Origin: DATEOR01 sp963841425
GTDB taxonomy: Bacteria > Actinomycetota > Thermoleophilia > Gaiellales > Gaiellaceae
Length of the DNA stretch: 64,000 bases
Reading direction: 5' to 3'
Assembly: GCA_963841425.1 (NCBI GenBank)
Contig: CAWJCL010000005.1
Location: forward strand, 240,869 to 304,868
Of the stretch, positions 7,928-16,726 are shown piece by piece. The position numbers were made by a program, and so were the translations under genes. Position 1 is the stretch's first letter; each line of letters starts with the position of its first letter. The notes under the pieces were generated by a model. The model was not told the DNA's origin. It saw only the letters and a program-made list of their open reading frames with translations, and made no database searches.

Positions 7928-9478
7928 TCAGGCCTGCCAGTAGCGGCGCGTGAAGAGCACGACGATCGGGATCAGTTCCAAGCGACCCAGCCACATCAGC
8001 ACGATCATGATTCCTTTCGCGAGGTCGCTGAAAGGCTCGAACGAGCCCATCGGGCCCGCGAACCCGAACCCAGGCCCCACATTTCCGATCGTCGTCGCGG
8101 CGACCGAGATCGCCTCGAACGGGGACACCTCCACGCCCGCACGCGCGGATTCGATCGTGATCCCAATCGTCCCAAGGACGAAGAGCCCGACGTAGAGGAG
8201 AACGAAGAAGCTCAGCGCTCTCAGCGTGGGCTCGTCCACGACTCGCTGATTGAAGCGGACCGGCCGAACGATCTCGGGGTGAATGGTCTGGTCGAGCTCC
8301 CGGCGCATCACCCGCGTGAGCATGAGATGGCGCACGATCTTGATCGAGCCGGCCGTTGAAAGGGCCATTCCTCCGAGGAACATGGCCACCACGAGGAGCA
8401 CCGACGTCAGCGGCGTCCAGCCGGTGAAGTCGGCGCTCGCGTAGCCCGTTGTGGTCGCCATCGAGACGGTCTGGAACACCGCCTGTTCGAACGCTTCCCT
8501 CCCGCCGAATAGGTTGTTCGCCCACAGTGAGCCAAAGACAACGAGTGACATTACGGTGAGGACAGCAGCGTAGGTTCGAAACTCCTCGTCACGGAGAGGG
8601 TTCATGCGCCGCCGAGCGACTCCGTACAGGAGGACGAAATTCGTCCCGGCGAGAAACATAAAGGCGACGATCGTCCACTGAGACGCCGGGCCGAAGGCCT
8701 CGATCGAGCGTGCGCGCGTCGAGAATCCGCCGGTCGGCATCGTGGTGAAGGCGTGCGCAACGGCATCGAAGACGTTCATGTCTGGGTCGATTCCGGTCCA
8801 GCCGAGGACGGCGAGGATGACGGCCTCGAGCGCGGTGAGACCGATATAGAGGATCCACATGAGGCGGGCGGTTTCCCGAATGGAGCCCGTCAGCGTCTGG
8901 AACTCATGCCCGGGTGCCTCGGAGGCGAAGAGCTGCCGCCCGCCGACGCGAAGGCGGGGGAGCACGGCAATAGCCAGCACGATGATCCCCATGCCGCCAA
9001 TCCACTGTGAGAACTGCCGCCACATCGCGACCGAATGGTTCAGTGCGCCGACGTCCGTGAGGATGGTCGCCCCGGTGGTCGTCATTCCGCTCATCGCTTC
9101 GAAGAAGGCGTCGAGCGGGGAGTCGAACTGGGGCTCCGTCGACAGGACGTAGGGCAACGCGACCAGGGCCGCCCCGAGAAGCCAGGTGACTGCGACGACG
9201 AGGAAGCCTTCCCGAGGGCCGACGCGTTCCTTGCCACGCGTGAGGAACTCGAGGCCTGCGCCGACGGCGAAGGCGACGGCTCCACCGGCCACGAACGGCC
9301 AGACCGGTTCGCGGTAGCCGACCGCAACTCCGATCGGCAGAAGGAATGCGAGGCTCAGGTACTTGACGAGCGCGCCGACGAGGTTCGCGGACGCGCCCAG
9401 GTCGACCCCGGCCCTGAGGGATGGTCGGCCCCGGCCTGCGGGTAACGGCACCTGCGAAGGCCTTTTCTGTCGACCCAT
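7928..9478 (-). CDS. trkH: Trk/Ktr potassium uptake channel subunit TrkH
   Basis: A 516-residue integral membrane protein of the TrkH/KtrB superfamily, the K+-conducting subunit. The four pore loops are visible: SGMTTTGATIL near residue 130, HAFTTMPTGGFSTR, SMATTTGYASADF, and VAATTIGNVGPGFG, each with the filter glycine. ATG at 9478 is preceded by TAACGT at 7 nt, fitting leaderless transcription; a GTG/ATG 60 bp further upstream would run into that promoter. It is divergent from trkA, its cytoplasmic NAD-binding gate, with 62 bp between them. Confidence 0.93.
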   Translation of the reverse strand: MGRQKRPSQVPLPAGRGRPSLRAGVDLGASANLVGALVKYLSLAFLLPIGVAVGYREPVWPFVAGGAVAFAVGAGLEFLTRGKERVGPREGFLVVAVTWLLGAALVALPYVLSTEPQFDSPLDAFFEAMSGMTTTGATILTDVGALNHSVAMWRQFSQWIGGMGIIVLAIAVLPRLRVGGRQLFASEAPGHEFQTLTGSIRETARLMWILYIGLTALEAVILAVLGWTGIDPDMNVFDAVAHAFTTMPTGGFSTRARSIEAFGPASQWTIVAFMFLAGTNFVLLYGVARRRMNPLRDEEFRTYAAVLTVMSLVVFGSLWANNLFGGREAFEQAVFQTVSMATTTGYASADFTGWTPLTSVLLVVAMFLGGMALSTAGSIKIVRHLMLTRVMRRELDQTIHPEIVRPVRFNQRVVDEPTLRALSFFVLLYVGLFVLGTIGITIESARAGVEVSPFEAISVAATTIGNVGPGFGFAGPMGSFEPFSDLAKGIMIVLMWLGRLELIPIVVLFTRRYWQA

Positions 9479-9485
9479 GCCGAGG

Positions 9486-9491
9486 ACGTTA
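9486..9491 (-). promoter_or_regulatory. -10 element of trkH (leaderless)
   Basis: Minus-strand TAACGT, then 7 nt (CCTCGGC), then ATG at 9478. The spacing places the transcription start at or next to the start codon. Confidence 0.5.
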
Positions 9492-9529
9492 GAGCGGCGC
9501 ACCGCGCGAATCCAAGGTCCCGCTGGCGG

Positions 9530-9535
9530 TAGTCT
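9530..9535 (+). promoter_or_regulatory. -10 element of trkA (leaderless)
   Basis: TAGTCT followed by 5 nt (CACGC) and ATG at 9541. No Shine-Dalgarno sequence is present. Confidence 0.45.
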
Positions 9536-9540
9536 CACGC

Positions 9541-10872
9541 ATGATGCGGGTCATCGTCGTCGGCGCGGGCCAGGTCGGCTCGACGGTCATCGAGGCGCTC
9601 CACGGGGAGCACGAGTTGACGCTCGTCGACGTCGACCCAACCCGGCTGAACACGTTCGGGCACCGCTACGACATCAGAACCGTCGAGGGGAACAGCGCCA
9701 GCCGCCGCACGCTGCGCCAGGCGAACGTCGAGGAGGCCGACCTGCTGATCGCCTGCACGTCACGCGACGAGGTGAACATCGTGTCCTCGATGTTCGCGAA
9801 GAAGCTGTCGCCCTCGACCACGACAATCGTACGGACGACCAACATCGAGTATCTCGAGATCTGGCGCGAACGAGAGCTTGAAATCGATTTCATGGTGTCC
9901 TCGGAGCTCGAGGCGGCGAACGCGATCACGCGCATCATCGGTATCCCTGCTGCACGCCAGACGGACGTGTTCGCGGACGGGAAAGTGCAAGTCGTCGAAT
10001 TCGACGTGCCGAAGGACGGCGCAGGCGGTCCGGTCATCGGCAAGGAGCTGCGACACGCCGCTATCCCCGTCGACTCGAAGGTGGCAGCCTTGATCCGCGG
10101 TAGCCGCGTGATCGTGCCCCGCGGAGACGCATCGATCCTTCCAGGCGACCGAGTCGTGCTGATCGGCTCGCCCGGGGCGGCGCGGGAGTGGAGCCAGATC
10201 CTGGGTGGCCCTCGGCGCGGAGTGGAGGACGTGGTCATCTTCGGCGCCGGGCAAACGGGGTTCGCCGTTGCCGAGTCACTGCTCGCGGAGGGAATCGCCG
10301 TGCGGCTCGTCGAGTGGAAAGCCGACCGCGCCCGGGAAGTCGCCGAGGCGCTCCCCAGGGCGCGCGTCTTCCAGGCGACAGGCACGGACGCGGACTTCCT
10401 CGAGCGCGAGCGAATCGGCCGGTCCGCGGCGGGCATCTTCGCCATGCCCGACGACGCAAAGAACCTGTATGCGGCAACGCTCGCGCGGGTGCACGGATTG
10501 AGTCTCACCATCGCGCTTGTCCACGAGCCCGGCTCCGAGGAAGTCTTCGAGCGGACCGGGATCGACGTGACGATCAACCCCCGCACCGTCACCGCTGAGG
10601 AGATGGTCCGGTTCGCGCACGACCCGCGGATCCGCCAACTCGCGATGCTCGAGCGCGACCGCTTCGAGGTACTCGACATCACCGTGCGGGCGGAGAGCCG
10701 GCTCTGCGGGACGCCGTTTCGCGAGCTTCCGATGACCGGCTCCCTCATCGGGGCGATTATCCGTGACAGCACCGCGATCTTTCCGCACGGGGACGACGTG
10801 CTCGAGCCGGGCGACCGTGCCATCATCTTTACCGAGTCGACGCGTGTCACCGATGTCGAAAACGCCCTCTAG
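9541..10872 (+). CDS. trkA: Trk potassium uptake regulatory subunit TrkA
   Basis: A 443-residue peripheral protein with two tandem RCK units, as in classical TrkA. First Rossmann domain: MRVIVVGAGQVGSTV at the start, with acidic residue D32 ending strand 2 (LTLVDVD) for NAD. Then a TrkA-C domain (residues about 135-215), a second Rossmann domain beginning VVIFGAGQTGFAVAESL near residue 232, and a second TrkA-C domain at the end (GTPFRELPMTG ... ILPGDR-like EPGDRAIIF). It gates TrkH in response to NAD(H)/ATP. ATG at 9541 and 9544 are both possible. Divergent from trkH. Confidence 0.93.
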   Translation: MMRVIVVGAGQVGSTVIEALHGEHELTLVDVDPTRLNTFGHRYDIRTVEGNSASRRTLRQANVEEADLLIACTSRDEVNIVSSMFAKKLSPSTTTIVRTTNIEYLEIWRERELEIDFMVSSELEAANAITRIIGIPAARQTDVFADGKVQVVEFDVPKDGAGGPVIGKELRHAAIPVDSKVAALIRGSRVIVPRGDASILPGDRVVLIGSPGAAREWSQILGGPRRGVEDVVIFGAGQTGFAVAESLLAEGIAVRLVEWKADRAREVAEALPRARVFQATGTDADFLERERIGRSAAGIFAMPDDAKNLYAATLARVHGLSLTIALVHEPGSEEVFERTGIDVTINPRTVTAEEMVRFAHDPRIRQLAMLERDRFEVLDITVRAESRLCGTPFRELPMTGSLIGAIIRDSTAIFPHGDDVLEPGDRAIIFTESTRVTDVENAL

Positions 10873-11026
10873 TCGCCGTCAAGGTGCCTGGCGCACGCCA
10901 TCCGCCTCGATCGCTCGAAGCTGAAGCCAAGCGGAGATCTACGACGACCGGGTAGGAGCACGTGCGCTCTGCTCCGAGCCTGGCGACACGTTGCACGCCC
11001 AGCTGGCTGGCTCCCGACCCGTGCGC

Positions 11027-11401
11027 TCAGCCGCGCTCGATGAGTTCGATCCTGTAGCCGTCCGGGTCGCGGACGAAGCAGAGCCGCGAGCCGCCCTCAC
11101 GCACCGTGTACGGCGGGCGCTCCGGCTCGATCCCCTGGCCGGCCAGCTGCTCGAGCGTCCCGTCGAGATCGTCCACGGTGAGCGCGATGTGACCATAGCC
11201 CGTGCCGAGCTCGTAGGAGTCGACGCCGAAGTTGTACGTGAGCTCCAGACGGTCGCCGTCCCCGGGCAGGCCCATGAAGATGTTCACCGCCTCGTCGCGA
11301 ATCGGAAGCTCGCGGCGCTTCTCGAAGCCCAGCGCCTCGTAGAAGGCGACGGACGCATCCGGGTCCGTCACGCGGTAGCACGTGTGGATCAACTCGGCCA
11401 T
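11027..11401 (-). CDS. Lactoylglutathione lyase-like VOC protein
   Basis: A 124-residue single-chain VOC protein close to glyoxalase I in layout. Metal ligands of GloA have counterparts: His6 (LIHTCYRV), Glu in RLELTYN, His in GYGHIALTV, and Glu in GYRIELIE at the C-terminus. It probably isomerises the thiol-methylglyoxal adduct, though the thiol in actinobacteria may not be glutathione. Its 3' end (DPDGYRIELIERG) is the sequence that recurs as the repeat at 1692-1800 and 4873-5032, which makes it the obvious comparison for that repeat family. Confidence 0.82.
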   Translation of the reverse strand: MAELIHTCYRVTDPDASVAFYEALGFEKRRELPIRDEAVNIFMGLPGDGDRLELTYNFGVDSYELGTGYGHIALTVDDLDGTLEQLAGQGIEPERPPYTVREGGSRLCFVRDPDGYRIELIERG

Positions 11402-11407
11402 GAAGCC

Positions 11408-11413
11408 AGCCTA
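11408..11413 (-). promoter_or_regulatory. -10 element of the VOC gene (leaderless)
   Basis: Minus-strand TAGGCT, 6 nt (GGCTTC), then ATG at 11401. Confidence 0.5.
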
Positions 11414-11512
11414 TACACGGGCGGGGAGGGAAACTTTGCGCTTGACCGAGCCCGTCCGACGCGAAACAGTTCGTGGGCCCGACGGGCGAGGGACTAGCTA
11501 AGGGGAACTGTC

Positions 11513-13016
11513 GTGCCCTTTCGACGGCTCATGATGACGGCTGTGGTCTGTCTGTGCCTCGGCGCGCCCGGAGCCGCAGCCGCAGCCGACCCCGTCGTCG
11601 CTGCCGCGGGCGACATCGCGTGCCGGCCGGGCGCCGAACCCACGGCGAGTGCCTGCCAGCAGGCCGCGACCGTTCGGCTCCTTCTCGACATCGCGCCCGA
11701 CCGCGTGCTCGCCCTCGGCGACGAGCAGTACGAGCGAGGCACGCTGAACGAGTTCGAAAACTCCTACGACCTGTCGTGGGGCAAGGTGAAGTCGATCACC
11801 GCGCCCGTGCCCGGCAACCACGAGTACGAGACGGCGGGGGCGAGGGGCTACTACGACTACTTCGGAGCCGCTGCCGGCGACCCGACCAAGGGGTACTACT
11901 CGTTCGACCTCGGGGCGTGGCATCTGGTCGCGCTCAACTCGAACTGCGGGGATGTCGGCTGCGCAGCCGACAGCGCACAGGAAGAGTGGCTCCACGCCGA
12001 CCTGGCCGCGAACCCGAACCGGTGCCTCCTCGCGTACTGGCACCACGACACGTTCGGCCCGACACACGACCTCCGCGCCGATCTGCTTGCTGCCGGCGTC
12101 GACCTCCTCCTCGTCGGGCATACCCACGCGTTTCGAAATCGCGACGACCTGGACGCCTCCGGGAACGACGATCCGAACGGGTATCGCCAGTTCACGGTCG
12201 GCACCGGCGGAAAGTCAGGCGGCACATTCGGGGTTCTCGAGCTCACGCTGCACCCGTTCAGCTACGACTGGACGTTCGTCGGCATCCCCGGCACGACCGT
12301 CACGAGCACCGGAAGCGAGGCCTGCCACGCCACGCCACCGCCTCCCGACGACACGACGCCACCCACCGATGTCGCCGTCGGCGGCCCGGCGCTCACGCGC
12401 CGGTTCCAGCTGTCGACCAGCTTGCCCGTGTCGTGGCAGGCGACGGACGAGGGCAGCGGCGTCGCGAACTTCGACGTGCGCGTGCGCCGCACCGGCCCGG
12501 CCGGCACCCAGCACGCGGTCCAGTTCGTGGCTCGACGCCACCACGATGGAGAAGGCCCGCTTCCACGGCATGCCCGGCTCGACGTACTGCTTCTCGGCGC
12601 GCGCCCGTGACGTGGACGGGAACGTGTCCGACTGGAGCGGGTGGCGGTGCACTGCGCTCCCGCTCGACGACCGAGCGCTCAAGCGACACGGCGGCTGGAC
12701 CCGGAGCCGCGGGGAGCGCTTCTACCTCGAAACCAGGTCCACGGCGACTCGCGCAGGCGCCCGACTCGTCCGCACGCGGCTTTCGGCCCGGCATCTCGGG
12801 CTGGTCGCGGTTCGCTGCCCGGGCTGCGGCGTCGTCGAGGTCCGCTGGAACGGAGCATTCCTACGGCGCATTCGCCTCTCTTCCGATCGGTTGCGGGCGT
12901 CCCGCGTCGTCGGGCAGGTCTCGTTCGCGCGCGCCCGCTCGGGGACGCTCACCGTCCGGGTCGTCTCGGCGGGCAAGCGTGTCGTCGTCGACGGCCTCGC
13001 CTCGAGCGCGTCGTAG
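11513..13016 (+). pseudogene. Secreted calcineurin-like metallophosphoesterase, frameshifted
   Basis: From GTG at 11513 (AAGGGG upstream) a signal peptide (residues 1-25) leads into a metallophosphoesterase domain: AAGDIAC, LGDEQYERG, PGNHEYE, YWHHDTFG and VGHTHAFRN give the metal-binding Asp/Asn/His set. An Ig/FN3-like domain follows (FDVRVRR). Near 12525 the frame breaks: the first frame ends at 12610 in unrelated sequence, while the domain resumes one base on (WLDATTMEKARFHG, CFSARARDVDGNVSDWSG) and runs to TAG at 13016 through another small beta domain. The span is 1504 bp, 3 x 501 + 1, consistent with a single inserted base in an ancestral 500-residue gene. Recent pseudogene or sequencing error. 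Confidence 0.78.
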
Positions 13017-13147
13017 AAAGACTCCGACCGAAGGAGTGGGGTCGATAGTGAGACGCCAACCTTCGGCGTCGCGATCCACCGGGTCGAATGAACCGTCGCC
13101 GCCCGTCCTCCGTATGCGTACGCAAACCTCGAGGGAAGGGAGACGGG

Positions 13148-13633
13148 ATGAAGAGGCTCATCGCAGTTTTGGCCGCGGTTGTCGCCGTGACCGCGATCGG
13201 CGTCACGACAGCGATCTCGAGCGGGGACGGGCGCTCCGTCCTCAAATTCGACACGATGGCACCGGTCGTGCCGCCCTACACGGGGACGACGAACCCGATC
13301 CGCGGCGTGAACGGCGGCGGGGTCCCGTGGAAGCTCGAGTCTGCGCACGGCAGACTTCGCGCCGACGGGCGCTTGAACGTCGAGGTGGAGGGGCTCGTCC
13401 TCGTCTCCACCGGCTTGAATCCTTCGACGACCTTCAGGGGAGTCGTGAGCTGCCTCTCCTCCGACGCGGCGGGCGCGCCTACGACGGTCAACGTCTCCAC
13501 CGATCCGGTGCCGGCGAGCTCGGCCGGAGACGCCGAGATCGACGCGAGGGTTGCTCTGCCGTCTCCGTGCTTCGCCCCGATCGTCTTCGTGACGTCGGGC
13601 ACAGGCAGCTGGTTCGCGGTCACCGGCCGCTGA
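13148..13633 (+). CDS. Small secreted protein of unknown function
   Basis: A 161-residue protein with a signal peptide or N-terminal anchor (MKRLIAVLAAVVAVTAIGVTTA). The mature part is all-beta in character, with PWKLESAHGRLR, LNVEVEGLVLV, TFRGVVSC, and CFAPIVFVT near the end; two cysteines could pair. I know this pattern only as hypothetical proteins in actinobacteria. ATG at 13148 has AGGGAG about 8 nt upstream; an ATG at 13088 precedes that site and is unlikely. Stands alone, convergent with the DMT permease. Confidence 0.7.
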   Translation: MKRLIAVLAAVVAVTAIGVTTAISSGDGRSVLKFDTMAPVVPPYTGTTNPIRGVNGGGVPWKLESAHGRLRADGRLNVEVEGLVLVSTGLNPSTTFRGVVSCLSSDAAGAPTTVNVSTDPVPASSAGDAEIDARVALPSPCFAPIVFVTSGTGSWFAVTGR

Positions 13634-13644
13634 GCTGAGATCGC

Positions 13645-14562
13645 CTATGCGCGTGGGGTCGCCGGGGCGGGCTCGTCCCGGCGACCCCGCACGACCTTGA
13701 AGAGGCCGGAGCCGAGCGCCACGCCGGCGAGGATGAGCACGAGGCCGAGCGCCGCGTTCAGGTGGATCTGCTCGTCGAGGATCGTGACGCCGTAGAAAAG
13801 CGCCATTGGGGGAAGGAGGTACGTGACGAGCGAGGTGCGCGACGAGCCGTACGTGTTCAGCATCCGGTAGAGGATGAGCGTGGCGAACGCGGTGCCGAGG
13901 AGGCCGAGGGCGGCGACCGACGCGAGCGCCTTCCAGCCGGGCATCTGGTCGGGGAGCTGGAAGAGCGAAACCGGCAGAAGCAGGATCATCCCCCAGAAGG
14001 TCGTCGTCGCAGCGACGACAATCGGCTCCGTGCCCCCGAAGCGCGCCGGCGCGTAGAGGTTTGCGCAGGCATAGGAGAAGGAGGCGAGGACGACGGCGAG
14101 TGTCCCGGCGATCGCCCACCAGCCGCCCTCGGGGTTGAGCCCGGTGAGGACGCCGACGCCGAGAAGCCCGAGGAGGACGCCGAAGAGGCGCATCCCGGTC
14201 ACGCGCTCGCTCGGGCGGAAGCGGATGGCGAGGAGCGCGACGAAGATCGGCACCGTCGAGTTCGCGATCGCGGCCACTCCCGAATCCACGTGCTTCTCAC
14301 CCCAGGCGATGAGGGTGAACGGGATGGCCATGTTGATCAGGCCGAGCAGCGCTCCGCCGCGCCCCGTGCCGCGAATCGCGGAGATCGCCCCGCGAAAGCC
14401 CGAGGCGTAGGCGAGCACCGGAAAGAGCGCGGCGAAGGCGAGGATCAGCCGCAGGCACATCATCGGCGCGGGCTCGAGGTCCTCGACGGCGACCTTGATG
14501 AAGAGGTAGGACGCGCCCCAGGAGGCGGCCAGGATCCCGAGCATGAGGACATAGCCGCGCAT
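13645..14562 (-). CDS. EamA/DMT-superfamily permease
   Basis: About 305 residues with ten predicted helices in two EamA halves. The first opens with MLGILAASWGASYLFIKVAVE and the second near residue 150 (WWAIAGTLAVVLASFSYACANLY). Members export amino acids, nucleotides or other small metabolites; substrate is not predictable here. I prefer ATG at 14562 over GTG at 14571 because TAGGGT lies exactly 7 nt upstream, matching the leaderless pattern of this genome. Divergent from purL. Confidence 0.85.
   Translation of the reverse strand: MRGYVLMLGILAASWGASYLFIKVAVEDLEPAPMMCLRLILAFAALFPVLAYASGFRGAISAIRGTGRGGALLGLINMAIPFTLIAWGEKHVDSGVAAIANSTVPIFVALLAIRFRPSERVTGMRLFGVLLGLLGVGVLTGLNPEGGWWAIAGTLAVVLASFSYACANLYAPARFGGTEPIVVAATTTFWGMILLLPVSLFQLPDQMPGWKALASVAALGLLGTAFATLILYRMLNTYGSSRTSLVTYLLPPMALFYGVTILDEQIHLNAALGLVLILAGVALGSGLFKVVRGRRDEPAPATPRA
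13655..13688. terminator. Strong hairpin between convergent genes
   Basis: GGGGTCGCCGGG pairs perfectly with CCCGGCGACCCC (12 bp) across a 10-nt loop. It lies 22 nt after the stop of the secreted-protein gene and inside the last codons of the DMT permease. Likely terminator for the plus-strand gene; no T-run. Confidence 0.55.
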
Positions 14563-14569
14563 CCCGCTC

Positions 14570-14575
14570 ACCCTA
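14570..14575 (-). promoter_or_regulatory. -10 element of the DMT permease (leaderless)
   Basis: Minus-strand TAGGGT, 7 nt (GAGCGGG), then ATG at 14562. Confidence 0.45.
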
Positions 14576-14629
14576 ACGACGAATGCTCACCTCGCCTTCC
14601 GCCCGACTCGATATGGTTGGCAAGGCCTC

Positions 14630-16726
14630 TTGAGCTCCGTTGCTCACCGCCCGTTGCACCGCGCGCTCGGCCTCACGGACGGGGAGTTCGACCGTATCGA
14701 GACACTGCTCGGGCGCCGGCCGAACGACTTCGAGCTGGCGGTTTTCTCGCTCCTCTGGTCGGAGCATTGCGGCTACAAGCACTCGGCGCTCCTGCTCAAG
14801 CGCTTCCCGACGGAAGGCGCGGGAGTCCTGCAGGGGCCGGGCGAGAACGCGGGCGTCGTCGACCTCGGCGAGGGCGAGGCGGTCGCGTTCAAGGTCGAGA
14901 GCCACAACCATCCGTCCGCGGTCGAGCCCTTCCAGGGCGCGGCGACGGGGGTCGGAGGGATCCTCCGCGACATCGTCGCCATGGGTGCCCGCCCGATCGC
15001 GCTGCTCGACGGCCTCCGCTTCGGCAAGCCCGGGTTCGAGTTCGGGCGCGCGGTCGGCGGCATCGGCCATTACGGGAACTGCGTCGGGGTCCCCACCGTC
15101 GGCGGCGACACGGTCTTCGACGACGCCTACGCGTCCAACCCGCTCGTCAATGCGATGTGCGTCGGGCTCCTCCCCACCGACAGCGTGACGCGCGCCGAGG
15201 CCGGCGGGGCTGGCAACCACGTCGTCCTCTTCGGCGCGACCACGGGGCGTGACGGGATCGGCGGCGCGAGCGTGCTCGCGAGCCAGGAGCTCTCCGACGA
15301 GGACGAGGACAAGCGCCCCTCGGTGCAGATCGGCGACCCGTTCACGGGCAAGAAGCTCATCGAGGCAAGCCTCGCGCTCGTCGAGGGCGGCCTCGTCCAG
15401 TCGCTGCAGGACCTCGGTGCGGCAGGCCTCGCGTCCTCCCTCTCCGAGATGGCGAGAGGCGGCGTGGGCCTCGACGTCCACCTCGACCGCGTGCCGCTTC
15501 GCGAGGCCGACATGGAGCCCGTCGAGATCATGATCTCGGAGAGCCAGGAGCGGATGGTCTGCGTCACGGACCAGCCGGATGCGGTCGCCGCCCTCTGCGC
15601 CCGCTGGGAGCTCGAGGTCGCGGACATCGGCGTCGTCACGGCCTCCGGCGCGCTGCGCATGTTCTGGGACGACGAGGTGGTCGGCGAGATTCCGGCGGAG
15701 CTCCTCACGGACGAGACGCCTCGCTACCGGGTCGCGACCAGGTCGCGCACGCTCCAGGCGCCGATCGCCCACCGGCCGATCAAGCCCGAGCCCGCCGAGC
15801 TCCTCGACCTGCTCCGCACGCCCGGCCTGAAGAGCCGCGCGTTCGTCTACCGCCGCTACGACCACCTCGTCGGCTCGCGCACGGTTCGCCGTCCCGGGCT
15901 CGATGCGGCCGTGCTGCGGCTTCGCCCCTCCCACCGCGGGCTCGCGGTCTCCCTGGACGGCTCGGGAAGGATCGCGTCGCTCGACCCCGAGATCGGCGGG
16001 ATGCTCGCCGTGCTCGAGGCGGCGCGCAACGTCGCGTGCGCCGGTGGAAAGCCGCTCGCGCTGACCGACTGCCTCAACTTCGGCAGCCCGGAGAAGCCGG
16101 AGGTCGCCTGGGAGCTGAGCGAGACGATCGAGGGCATGTCGCTCGCCTGCGAGGCGCTCGGCATCCCCGTCGTCTCCGGCAACGTCTCCCTCTACAACGA
16201 GACCGACGGCACGGCGATCCACCCCACTCCGGTGGTCGGCTGCGTCGGGCTCGTCCCCGACGTTCGGCTCGTCCCCGCGGGCTGGCAGGAGGGCGATGCC
16301 ATCTACGTGGTCGGCGCGCCGGAGCTCGCGCTCGACGGCTCCGAGTACCAGGCGCGCTTCCTCGGCGGACCGGCCGGAAGGCCTCCGCGTCCGCACCTCG
16401 ACGCCGAGGCGGCGCTCGTCCGCTTCCTCTGGCGCGCGGCCCCGACGCTCACGGCCTCTCACGACGTCTCCGAGGGAGGCCTGGCCATCGCGCTCGCCGA
16501 GCTCGCGCTCTGGTCGGGGATGGGCGCGCGGGTCGACCTCGAGGACGACGCCGTCGTCTGGTTCGGCGAAGGAGGCGGCCAGGCGGTCGTCGCCTGCCGC
16601 CCCGAGGACGAGTCCGCGCTCGAGGGGGTGCCCAACCGCCGCATCGGCGAGGCGGGCAGCTCCAAGCTCTTCGGCGTCGAGCTCGAGGATCTCGCCCGAG
16701 CCGGGGGCTACGGAGCGCAACGCTGA
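14630..16726 (+). CDS. purL: Phosphoribosylformylglycinamidine synthase subunit PurL
   Basis: Converts FGAR to FGAM with ATP and ammonia, step four of purine synthesis. The 698-residue length is that of the small PurL, which works with separate PurQ (glutaminase) and PurS; neither gene is in this window. Visible motifs: LLWSEHCGYKHS near the N-terminus, VESHNHPSAVEPFQGAATGVGG (ATP site), LQDLGAAGLASSLSEMA, and the second AIRS-like half with SGNVSLYNET and SHDVSEGGLAIALAE. Start is TTG at 14630, directly before the first conserved segment. The stop overlaps the purF start by one base. Confidence 0.95.
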   Translation: MSSVAHRPLHRALGLTDGEFDRIETLLGRRPNDFELAVFSLLWSEHCGYKHSALLLKRFPTEGAGVLQGPGENAGVVDLGEGEAVAFKVESHNHPSAVEPFQGAATGVGGILRDIVAMGARPIALLDGLRFGKPGFEFGRAVGGIGHYGNCVGVPTVGGDTVFDDAYASNPLVNAMCVGLLPTDSVTRAEAGGAGNHVVLFGATTGRDGIGGASVLASQELSDEDEDKRPSVQIGDPFTGKKLIEASLALVEGGLVQSLQDLGAAGLASSLSEMARGGVGLDVHLDRVPLREADMEPVEIMISESQERMVCVTDQPDAVAALCARWELEVADIGVVTASGALRMFWDDEVVGEIPAELLTDETPRYRVATRSRTLQAPIAHRPIKPEPAELLDLLRTPGLKSRAFVYRRYDHLVGSRTVRRPGLDAAVLRLRPSHRGLAVSLDGSGRIASLDPEIGGMLAVLEAARNVACAGGKPLALTDCLNFGSPEKPEVAWELSETIEGMSLACEALGIPVVSGNVSLYNETDGTAIHPTPVVGCVGLVPDVRLVPAGWQEGDAIYVVGAPELALDGSEYQARFLGGPAGRPPRPHLDAEAALVRFLWRAAPTLTASHDVSEGGLAIALAELALWSGMGARVDLEDDAVVWFGEGGGQAVVACRPEDESALEGVPNRRIGEAGSSKLFGVELEDLARAGGYGAQR

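Noticed and set aside
11952..12520. Upstream part of the second frame of the phosphoesterase region
   Set aside because: Only the part after about 12525 continues the domain; the earlier part is a Ser/Arg/Pro shadow.
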